DNA of 9,477 bases from Thermomicrobiales bacterium (GTDB lineage Bacteria; Chloroflexota; Chloroflexia; Thermomicrobiales; UBA6265). The DNA lies in contig JAUJMG010000135.1 of NCBI GenBank assembly GCA_030446955.1, positions 1 through 9,477 of the forward strand. Direction: 5' to 3'. The notes beneath the pieces were generated by a model. That model searched no databases, was not told where the DNA came from, and worked only from the letters and a program-made list of their open reading frames with translations. Position numbers and translations under genes: made by a program. Positions 1 to 5,741 of the stretch are shown here, one piece after another. Every line of letters starts with the position of its first letter. Within the stretch, counting starts at the first letter, position 1.

Positions 1-1467
1 CATGCCGAGATCGTCGAGCGTTGCCTGGATCTGGATGGCGCCTGGGTCGTCGCCGAGATCGTTGCGGTCAGCGAAGCAGGCCGCGCGCCGAAGCATGAGC
101 CGGTCCTGTTCGCCCTCGCCCTGGCGACGGCGAGCGAGGACCTGGCGACTCGCCGCGCCGCGCTCACTGTCCTGCCACGGGTGGCCCGGACCGGTACGCA
201 CTTGTTCCACTTCGCCTGCTACGTGCAGGCGGTCCGTGGCTGGGGCCGCGCCCTGCGCCGGGCGGTGGGTAATTGGTACAACGCCAAGGAGCCGGCCGCG
301 CTGGTCTACCAGGCGATCAAGTACCGGCAGCGCGACGGTTGGACCCACGCGGACCTGCTCCGCCTGGCCCACCCGAAGGCTCCCGGCCCGGTGCATGACG
401 CGATCTACCGCTGGATCGTGGACGGCGAGTTGGGCTTGGACGCGGCCCGCGGGATCGAAGGTGCGGCGGCGCTGGATCAACTCCACGCCTTTCGCCTCCT
501 GCAGGGCCTCACAGATGCAAAGGAGGCGGCTCGCTTGATCCGGGACCACAAGCTGCCACGCGAGGCGGTGCCGACGCCCCTGCTGACCGAGCCGCAGGTC
601 TGGGCCGCGCTGCTGGAGGCGATGCCGCTGGGAGCGATGCTGCGCAATCTGGGCGTGATGTCCAAGGTCGGGTTGCTGACTCCCGGCTCGGCGGCGAGCC
701 ACACGATCTGTGAGCGTCTCGGGGACCGAGACCGGCTCCGGGCGCCGCGGGTCCACCCGATCGCGGTGCTGGCGGCCCTGAAGGTCTACGCCCAGGGTCA
801 CGGCGAGCGGGGTAGCGGCGCCTGGACACCGTCAACTCGAGTGGTCGACGCGCTGGATGCGGCATTCTACGCCGCGTTCGAGAATGTCGCCCCGACCGGC
901 AAGCGGATTCGGCTGGCGCTGGACGTCTCCGGCTCGATGGATGGCACGATGGTCGCGGGGCTGCCATTCCTCTCGGCGCGGGAAGCGAGCGCGGCGATGG
1001 CGCTGGTGACGGCGCGGCTCGAGCCGGAGCACGAGATCGTCGCCTACGGCCACACGCTGGTGCCGGTGACGGTCTCGCCTCGGCAGCGGCTGGACGACGT
1101 GCTGCGGACGCTTCGGGCAATTCCGATGGGCGGCACCTACTGCGCGCTGCCGATCCGGGACGCGCTACGGTCCAGAGCGAAGGTGGACGCCTTCGTATCC
1201 TACACCGACAGCGAGACCTGGGACGGCAACGAGCCGGCGGCGGCCTGGATGCGCGGGCAGGGCTGGGATGTGCCGGAGCAGACAGCGGCGAGCTACCTGC
1301 GCGACTACCGGGAGGCGACGGGACTACCCGCCCGCCACGTGGTGGTCGGCATGTGCTCGAACGGCTTCAGCCTAGCGGGCCCCGCCGACCCGGGTCAGCT
1401 TGACGTCGTCGGCTTCGACGCGACCGCACCCGCAGCCATCGCCGACTTCGTGCGAGGAGCGGTGTAG
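1..1467 (+). CDS. rsr: Ro60/Rsr-family TROVE and vWA domain RNA-binding protein, 5' end cut by window
   Basis: The reading frame is already open at base 1, and 488 codons precede the TAG at 1465-1467. Bacterial Ro proteins are usually somewhat over 500 residues, so I infer a few tens of N-terminal residues are missing. Codons 1 to about 290 read as a TROVE HEAT-repeat ring, with typical stretches such as THLFHFACYVQAVRGWGRAL and NWYNAKEPAALVYQAIKYR. Codons about 300-488 form a von Willebrand A domain. Its metal-ion-dependent adhesion site looks complete: DVSGS from codon 308 (bases 922-936), Thr at codon 379 in a GGT motif, and Asp at codon 403 in YTDSE. Family knowledge: Ro proteins bind Y RNAs and the ends of misfolded RNAs, and in bacteria work with exonucleases such as PNPase in rRNA maturation and RNA decay under stress. 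The two Y RNA-like units directly downstream support this assignment. No partner nuclease is visible in the window. Confidence 0.95.
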   Translation, partial: HAEIVERCLDLDGAWVVAEIVAVSEAGRAPKHEPVLFALALATASEDLATRRAALTVLPRVARTGTHLFHFACYVQAVRGWGRALRRAVGNWYNAKEPAALVYQAIKYRQRDGWTHADLLRLAHPKAPGPVHDAIYRWIVDGELGLDAARGIEGAAALDQLHAFRLLQGLTDAKEAARLIRDHKLPREAVPTPLLTEPQVWAALLEAMPLGAMLRNLGVMSKVGLLTPGSAASHTICERLGDRDRLRAPRVHPIAVLAALKVYAQGHGERGSGAWTPSTRVVDALDAAFYAAFENVAPTGKRIRLALDVSGSMDGTMVAGLPFLSAREASAAMALVTARLEPEHEIVAYGHTLVPVTVSPRQRLDDVLRTLRAIPMGGTYCALPIRDALRSRAKVDAFVSYTDSETWDGNEPAAAWMRGQGWDVPEQTAASYLRDYREATGLPARHVVVGMCSNGFSLAGPADPGQLDVVGFDATAPAAIADFVRGAV

Positions 1468-1543
1468 AGGGAAACTGGGAGTTGGGGTCAGGCAACAAAG
1501 GGGAGTGATCTCTGGATGTCCTGGCCCCCGCTCCCGCCTCCCA

Positions 1544-1675
1544 GCGACGGGTCGACGCGGATGGCTTACCGCTGTTCACGGCGAGGTCGCGGGTTCGAAT
1601 CCCGCCCGCGGCTACTGCCGCGGTAGCTCAACGGCAGAGCACGACATACAGCCATGCGCACCCCTTATCCGTCGT
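1544..1675 (+). ncRNA. yrlA: Bacterial Y RNA (YrlA-like) with a circularly permuted tRNA-like domain, unit 1
   Basis: This is a structure-based call. The terminal stem pairs 1544-1552 with 1667-1675 (9 bp, two G-U). C1553 is then bulged, G1554-A1555 pair with U1665-U1666, and after an internal loop 1557-1559 pair with 1657-1659 and 1561-1566 with 1650-1655. Inside lies a tRNA-like domain in permuted order. A variable-loop-like AGGTC (1584-1588) leads to a T-arm, GCGGG-TTCGAAT-CCCGC (1589-1605). Then comes a 7-bp acceptor-like hairpin, CCGCGGC (1606-1612) with GCCGCGG (1617-1623) and loop TACT. U8/A9 equivalents (TA, 1624-1625) and a canonical D-arm, GCTC-AACGGCA-GAGC (1626-1640), follow. Family knowledge: vertebrate and bacterial Y RNAs carry a conserved Ro-binding stem with a bulged C, and YrlA RNAs mimic tRNA. 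The stem joining the D and T arms is ambiguous, because a local hairpin 1570-1583 competes with it. The exact 5' and 3' ends are unknown, and no promoter is obvious, so processing from the Ro transcript is possible. Confidence 0.82.
1589..1640 (+). other. Permuted tRNA-like core of Y RNA unit 1 (T-arm, acceptor hairpin, D-arm)
   Basis: The T-loop TTCGAAT has the usual T54-T55-C56-G57-A58 pattern on a 5-bp stem. The D-loop AACGGCA has the G18-G19 pair needed for the tRNA elbow. The acceptor strands are joined by a 4-nt loop where a tRNA would have its free ends. The order is T, acceptor, D instead of D, anticodon, T, so the new RNA ends lie at the anticodon-stem position. All helices here are perfectly Watson-Crick paired. 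Confidence 0.85.
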
Positions 1676-1691
1676 GCCATCGCACGCCGTT

Positions 1692-1805
1692 CGATCGGCG
1701 GGTCGACGTTCGTGGGTTATCAGGCTTCGCGCGTTCGACTCGCGCCCGCCCAGCCCTTTCTGGGTTGGGCGGTCAACCCCACGGCACCCCCTTATCCGCC
1801 GTTCG
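1692..1805 (+). ncRNA. Second tandem Y RNA-like unit, with T-arm and acceptor hairpin but no D-arm
   Basis: The terminal stem pairs 1696-1703 with 1794-1801 (8 bp, one G-U), extended past one U-U mismatch by 1692-1694 with 1803-1805. C1704 is bulged and G1705-A1706 pair with U1792-U1793, the same motif as in unit 1. An inner stem pairs 1711-1718 with 1775-1783 with one bulged C. It encloses a T-arm, GCGCG-TTCGACT-CGCGC (1729-1745), and an 11-bp acceptor-like hairpin (1746-1756 with 1762-1772, one G-U, loop 1757-1761). After the acceptor strand the sequence runs straight into the inner stem and no D-arm can be drawn. The lower stem, T-stem and acceptor stem all differ from unit 1 by compensatory changes. 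It may be a second Y RNA with a reduced effector domain. No separate promoter is visible, and unit 1 ends only 16 bases upstream, so one precursor for both is plausible. Confidence 0.72.
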
Positions 1806-2480
1806 TCCGGCACTTGCCCGTTGGCGAGTTCATCCCCTCTGTTCTCGCTCACAGAGTCCTTCCTCCAACGCTAATCGGGGAAGATGATCTAGCTCAGCGA
1901 TTTCTACCCCCCGCAGATAGCGAACACACTCGCTGGCGGCGTGATTTATTTGGAGCGGCCGTCGCGTCTGGATCCCGAATCGTCAACGTCCAGCTCTGCC
2001 AACACCCAGAGCTATTCGCTCTGGCCGCTGTAGCGTGCACGTCTGTAGGCATCATTTGTGCGGGAAGTGGCGTACTCCTGCAGGAGACTGGAACAGCCGT
2101 GGAGGGGGCGCGGAAGAAGGCGGAGGTTGCGCCCCTGCTGCCGTACCAGCGACTCAGCGGCGTTCGCGCGGATGACCTCGAAATCGTCTTTGGGGCTGCT
2201 TGTTGGGACGATTGAGGAGCAGATGCCGCGCTGAGAAGCGGTAAGATCCAAACCTGTCTTCGATTGAGGTGCGACAGTTGTTGTCCGGCCTCAACTGCAT
2301 TGTGCCCGTCTCATCTCGCTAGCGCCCCATCCTGGCCTACATCCACGTTGACGGCGAAGCATCTCGGGCGCTCGCTCGCTGCAGTGAGCCGACGGGTGAG
2401 CCGGGTGAACGATTCAGAGATGAAGAGCCCGATGACGTGTCGAACACAAGCGGAGGCGAAACGGCCTCGGTGCGCGCGGT
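1806..2480. other. Intergenic stretch without a supportable gene
   Basis: No reading frame here resembles a family I recognise. The longest open stretch on the + strand (to 2215) runs through both RNA units and has no start with a good ribosome binding site. Its last part contains a hydrophobic run (about 2014-2080), but that is too little to call a gene. Structured sequence includes a 6-bp hairpin at 1837-1856 followed by a pyrimidine-rich run, three mutually exclusive segments at 1992-2024, a 12-base palindrome CTCCTGCAGGAG at 2075-2086 and a 7-bp stem (2105-2111 with 2129-2135). I looked for -35/-10 promoter pairs and found none with correct spacing. The promoter of the downstream operon is expected in this stretch. 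Confidence 0.5.
1992..2024 (+). other. Mutually exclusive hairpins, function unknown
   Basis: AGCTCTG (1992-1998) can pair with CAGAGCT (2007-2013). The overlapping CCAGAGC (2006-2012) can instead pair with GCTCTGG (2018-2024) around a 5-nt loop. Only one of the two 7-bp helices can form at a time, an arrangement seen in attenuators and switches. There is no U-tract after the second hairpin and no known ligand-binding fold, so this may be chance in GC-rich DNA. Confidence 0.3.
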
Positions 2481-2486
2481 AGGAGG
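2481..2486 (+). promoter_or_regulatory. Ribosome binding site for the 2492 gene
   Basis: A perfect AGGAGG lies 5 bases before the ATG at 2492. An in-frame TAG at 2480-2482 overlaps it, so the protein cannot begin further upstream. This excludes an unseen N-terminal export signal. Confidence 0.85.
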
Positions 2487-2491
2487 CGAGG

Positions 2492-3172
2492 ATGGAAGAG
2501 CAGACGCCTGGAATCTCCCGCGGCTTCTTTAACCCACATCAGCGGGAGACCATAGAAGCTGCAATGGCTCGAATTATCCCGACTGACGATCAACCAGGGG
2601 CGAGGGAGGCGAGGACGATTGACTTCCTCGATCGGTATCTGTCTGGATTGGACTACGTCTTCGCAAAGCCGGATGGGAGTGGCTTCGAGCAACTCGAGGG
2701 AAAACGGGCCGGAGCTTGGGGGCGCCGTATCGCCAGCCTGCGTGAAAAGTATGTGACGGGAATCGAGGAACTCGATCGAAAGGCTCAAGAACAGTTCCGG
2801 GCTGACTTCGTGCAACTCACGGAAGAGCAGCAGGATCGGCTCCTCGCCGACATGGAGCATCCGGCTCGAGAAGCCGAGGAGAATCTGGAGCTGGCCCAGG
2901 TTACAGGAGCCTGGGCACCGGTCGAGCCAGCGATGCAACAGACGAGCGCAGAGATCGAGCTCGATTTCTTTCCACTGCTCGCGTTGCACACTCGCCAGGG
3001 CTTCTATTCGGATCCAATCTATGGCGGGAACAAGGACCGCGTCGGCTGGGGGTTGATTGGCTTCGACGGGCCAATCTCATTGGCCGAAACCCACGCGGGG
3101 CGCTACACGACACGGCCCTACTTCGCAGAGGAGCAGCTTGACTGGGAGAAGGAGATTGACCATGGCTCATAA
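2492..3172 (+). CDS. Gluconate 2-dehydrogenase subunit 3-family small subunit of a GMC oxidoreductase
   Basis: This 226-residue protein matches the style of the gluconate 2-dehydrogenase subunit 3 family. Its N-terminal pattern, GFFNPHQRETIEAAMARIIP then DQPGAREARTIDFLDRYL (residues about 11-50), is characteristic. A charged helical middle and a C-terminal FYSDPIYGGNKDRVGWGLIGF segment (about residues 170-192) follow, the latter typical of the family's end. Family knowledge: this small subunit partners a flavin-containing GMC subunit and often carries the Tat signal that exports the complex. Here the start is fixed by a strong ribosome binding site and an in-frame stop just upstream, and no signal peptide is present. 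I therefore infer a cytoplasmic complex. The gene overlaps the GMC gene by 11 bases (ATG at 3162, TAA at 3170-3172), indicating translational coupling. No cytochrome c subunit gene is seen nearby. Confidence 0.85.
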   Translation: MEEQTPGISRGFFNPHQRETIEAAMARIIPTDDQPGAREARTIDFLDRYLSGLDYVFAKPDGSGFEQLEGKRAGAWGRRIASLREKYVTGIEELDRKAQEQFRADFVQLTEEQQDRLLADMEHPAREAEENLELAQVTGAWAPVEPAMQQTSAEIELDFFPLLALHTRQGFYSDPIYGGNKDRVGWGLIGFDGPISLAETHAGRYTTRPYFAEEQLDWEKEIDHGS

Positions 3173-4826
3173 GCAGAAGCCGGAGCGTGCCGATGTCTGC
3201 ATCATCGGAGCAGGCGCGTCGGGTGCGACCGCAGCGAAGGTTCTAACTGAAGGTGGCGTCTCCGTCGTGGCGCTTGAACGTGGGCCTTGGCGCAAGCGCG
3301 AAAGCTTCGGCGGCGACGAGCTGGCCAACGTGAATCGCTACAACCTTTGGCCCGACCCGCTGCTCAATCCGCGTACCTTCCGCGCCTCGGAAACCGAAGA
3401 TCCAACGCTTGGTCTCTTCTGCCCGGTGCCCCAGATGGTCGGTGGCGGCACCGTCCACTGGCAAGGGTGGCTGCCTCGCTTCACCGAAAAAGACTTCCAC
3501 CTCAGAACGATCGCGGGGGATGTGCCGGGGTCGTCGCTCGTCGACTGGCCTATCACCTACACCGACCTCGAGCCGTACTACACCGAGGTCGAATGGGCTT
3601 TCGGCGTTTCGGGCCAGGCCGGCGCGAACCGGTATGAGTCACCTCGCAGCCGTGGTTATCCTTGCCCCCCGATGCCCATGACGCGCTATGGGCAGAAGTT
3701 TCACGAGGGTTGCCGCAAACTCGGTTACAACTCCTTCCCAACCCCGATGGCGGCGCTCTCCCGTCCCTATAACGGCCGACCGGCGACCGTCTTGAGCGCC
3801 TTTGCGCAGCAGCACGGCGATCCCACCGGTACCCGTTCAAGCGCACTTTCGGTGTTCGTGCCCGATGCATTGAAGACAGGGCGATACGACCTCCGGCCGG
3901 ACTGTTACGTCCACGAGGTCACGGTTGATGAGCATGGGCGTGCGAAGAGCGCGGTGTATCAGGACGCCGACGGCGATTTCATCGAGCAGGAAGCCGACAT
4001 CTTTATCGTCGCCTGCGGTGCGATCGAATCGGCGCGACTCCTCCTGCTTTCTCGCTCGTCGCGCTTCCCCAATGGTTTGGCCAATGGCAGCGATCTCGTC
4101 GGCCGCAACCTGACTCTCCACGAATATAGCGCCGCGGTCGGTGTGTTCGATGATCCGATTTACGCGTGGGCCGGCGGCGGCTACGTGGCCACAAGCAGCT
4201 ACGAGTTCTACGAGCACGCCGATGATCGCGGCTTTGTCGGAGGCTGCCACATCGCGGCAGCAGGTGTCGGTATCCCCCTCCCGATCAACTGGAGCTTGCC
4301 GGATCGCCCGCTCTGGGGCGCCCAGGCGAAACAGATGGACCGGGATTTCTTCAACCACAGCTTCGCGGTGGGCATGGTGTTACACGACATGCCACAACAC
4401 GATAACCGCGTGGAACTTGACGATGAGGTGAAGGATGCATGGGGCTTGCCTGTGGCGCGCATCACCCACAAGCCGCATCCCAACGATCTTGCCCAGGGCC
4501 GCTGGGTCATTGATCACAATGCCGAGATCTTGGAGGCCGCCGGGGCAAAGAAAACCTACCGCGTGTACGTCGACTGCATCACGGGTAATTGCTCACATCA
4601 GCACGGCACGACGCGCATGGGCAACGACCCGAGCACATCCGTGTTGAACAAGCATTGCCAGGCGCACGAGGTGGACAACCTGTACGTGGTCGACGGGGGA
4701 CCGTTCCCGACCGCGACGGGAGCTAATCCGACGCTCACGATTATGGCCAACGCCTGGCGAGTCGCCGATGGCCTTCTCCAGCGCCAGGGAGCACCCGTCG
4801 AGGTGGCGTCTAGCCGTCTTCAGTAG
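3162..4826 (+). CDS. FAD-dependent GMC-family sugar/polyol oxidoreductase (large subunit)
   Basis: The product is 554 residues, a usual length for GMC oxidoreductases. I chose the ATG at 3162 over an upstream in-frame start at 3057: it has AAGGAG 7 bases before it, overlaps the small-subunit gene by only 11 bases, and puts the flavin fold at the N-terminus as in the family. The Rossmann dinucleotide motif is GAGASG at residues 16-21, with Glu39 in the LERG segment placed to bind the adenosine ribose. A GGGTVHWQGW segment near residue 90 is the flavin-contacting GMC region. The C-terminal catalytic pair is probably His479 (in SHQHGTTRMG) and Asn522 (in GANPTLT); their spacing of 43 equals that of the glucose oxidase pair. 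There is no export signal. The partner and operon suggest oxidation of an imported sugar or polyol, with reduced flavin passing electrons to an unidentified acceptor. Gluconate, glucoside C3 or other hydroxyls are all possible substrates. Confidence 0.9.
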   Translation: MAHKQKPERADVCIIGAGASGATAAKVLTEGGVSVVALERGPWRKRESFGGDELANVNRYNLWPDPLLNPRTFRASETEDPTLGLFCPVPQMVGGGTVHWQGWLPRFTEKDFHLRTIAGDVPGSSLVDWPITYTDLEPYYTEVEWAFGVSGQAGANRYESPRSRGYPCPPMPMTRYGQKFHEGCRKLGYNSFPTPMAALSRPYNGRPATVLSAFAQQHGDPTGTRSSALSVFVPDALKTGRYDLRPDCYVHEVTVDEHGRAKSAVYQDADGDFIEQEADIFIVACGAIESARLLLLSRSSRFPNGLANGSDLVGRNLTLHEYSAAVGVFDDPIYAWAGGGYVATSSYEFYEHADDRGFVGGCHIAAAGVGIPLPINWSLPDRPLWGAQAKQMDRDFFNHSFAVGMVLHDMPQHDNRVELDDEVKDAWGLPVARITHKPHPNDLAQGRWVIDHNAEILEAAGAKKTYRVYVDCITGNCSHQHGTTRMGNDPSTSVLNKHCQAHEVDNLYVVDGGPFPTATGANPTLTIMANAWRVADGLLQRQGAPVEVASSRLQ

Positions 4827-4843
4827 ACAACAGGGGGAAGAGG

Positions 4844-5689
4844 ATGCACCTGGCCTACCAGACCAACACATGGGGCGGGGTAGTCGGCCACCCGGCCGGG
4901 GTGACAAGCGTCAAAGACCTCTTCTACCTCGCCAACGACTCCACCGAGCAGGCGCTCCACGACATTTCCGGAGCGGGATACCAAGGGTTCGAGCTGTTCG
5001 ACGGCAACCTGATGGAGTACGCCGGGCAGGAGGAGAACCTTCGACGTCTGATGGAGCAACTTCGGCTTGAACTGGTCGCGGTTTACTCCGGCGCTAACTT
5101 CATCTATCCGGAAATTCTGGAAGAGGAATTGGGCAAGATCGAGCGCGCGGCACACTTGGCGGCGGGCCTCGCGGCGACCCATCTCGTCGTCGGTGGCGGC
5201 GCGGTGCGGGCAACGGGTACAGAGGAGCGTGACTACCGTCTCCTAGGGGAAGGACTGGAGCGCGTGGTCCAGCTTGCGGCTCAGGCTGGGCTGATCGCCA
5301 GCTTCCACCCTCACCTCGGCACGTGCGCCGAGTCACCCGAGCAAGTAAAGCAGGTATTCGAGCATACCTCCATTGGCTTCTGCCCGGACACGGCCCACCT
5401 TGAGGCGGGAGGCGGTGACCCGGCCGACCTCATCGAGACGTTTGGCGACCGCCTTCGGTACGTGCATCTCAAGGACTACGCCGACGGTGCATTCCTGCCA
5501 CTGGGCCAGGGCCAACAAGACTTCTCCCGGATCTTGGCAGCGCTTGAGGCCCTTCGGTACGACGGCTGGATCACTGTTGAACTTGACTCCTACGAAGGGT
5601 CCCCCGCGGAAGCGGCGCTGATCAGCAGAACCTTCCTGGAGGGAAGGCTAGCGAGGAGGAATGAGGAGCAAGGAATCCGACAGGGGTGA
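4844..5689 (+). CDS. TIM-barrel sugar phosphate isomerase/epimerase-like protein
   Basis: This 281-residue protein belongs to the xylose isomerase-like TIM-barrel superfamily (AP endonuclease family 2 fold), which includes IolE, tagatose and hydroxypyruvate isomerases and 3-keto-glycoside lyases. The start ATG follows a GGGGAAGAGG purine run and comes 17 bases after the GMC stop. Barrel strands can be followed at YQGFELFDG (residues 46-54), LVAVYSGAN (77-85), THLVVGGGA (112-120), IASFHPHLG (151-159), IGFCPDTAHL (177-186), LRYVHLKDY (204-212) and GWITVELDSY (241-250). His155 or His157, Asp182, His208 and Glu246 are candidates for the divalent-metal site, judged from position only. At the fourth strand, where many relatives have a metal-binding Glu, I see GGG, so that ligand may come from elsewhere. 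It most likely acts on the product of the neighbouring oxidoreductase. The specific reaction cannot be read from sequence. Confidence 0.85.
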   Translation: MHLAYQTNTWGGVVGHPAGVTSVKDLFYLANDSTEQALHDISGAGYQGFELFDGNLMEYAGQEENLRRLMEQLRLELVAVYSGANFIYPEILEEELGKIERAAHLAAGLAATHLVVGGGAVRATGTEERDYRLLGEGLERVVQLAAQAGLIASFHPHLGTCAESPEQVKQVFEHTSIGFCPDTAHLEAGGGDPADLIETFGDRLRYVHLKDYADGAFLPLGQGQQDFSRILAALEALRYDGWITVELDSYEGSPAEAALISRTFLEGRLARRNEEQGIRQG

Positions 5690-5741
5690 TCACATGACGG
5701 TGGGGACAATGCGCTGACCCGCATGAGGAGGAGGAACTCAC

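Noticed and set aside
1584..1660. A conventional tRNA gene or a tRNA 3'-end attachment site
   Set aside because: T-arm and D-arm occur in reversed order, with complementary acceptor strands between them. No anticodon arm forms and no 5' acceptor strand lies upstream of the T-arm. No integrase gene is present. A permuted tRNA gene is less likely than a Y RNA given the Ro gene and the terminal stem.
1400..2215. Long + strand open stretch (271 codons)
   Set aside because: It starts inside the Ro gene, runs through both structured RNA units, lacks a ribosome binding site and resembles no family; high GC gives long open frames by chance.
2264..2482. Small + strand open stretch upstream of the 2492 gene
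   Set aside because: Starts with TTG, has no convincing ribosome binding site, and its composition (many Ser, Arg, Cys) looks non-coding.
2414..2989. Minus-strand open stretch of 191 codons
   Set aside because: It lies antisense to a gene with clear family pattern and a strong ribosome binding site.
3057..3161. Longer start for the GMC gene
   Set aside because: It would add 35 residues unlike the family before the FAD motif and increase the overlap with the upstream gene; the ATG at 3162 has a good ribosome binding site.
5694..5717. Seven-codon open stretch between the TIM-barrel and binding-protein genes
   Set aside because: Too short to support; no run of identical regulatory codons and no adjacent attenuator hairpin.
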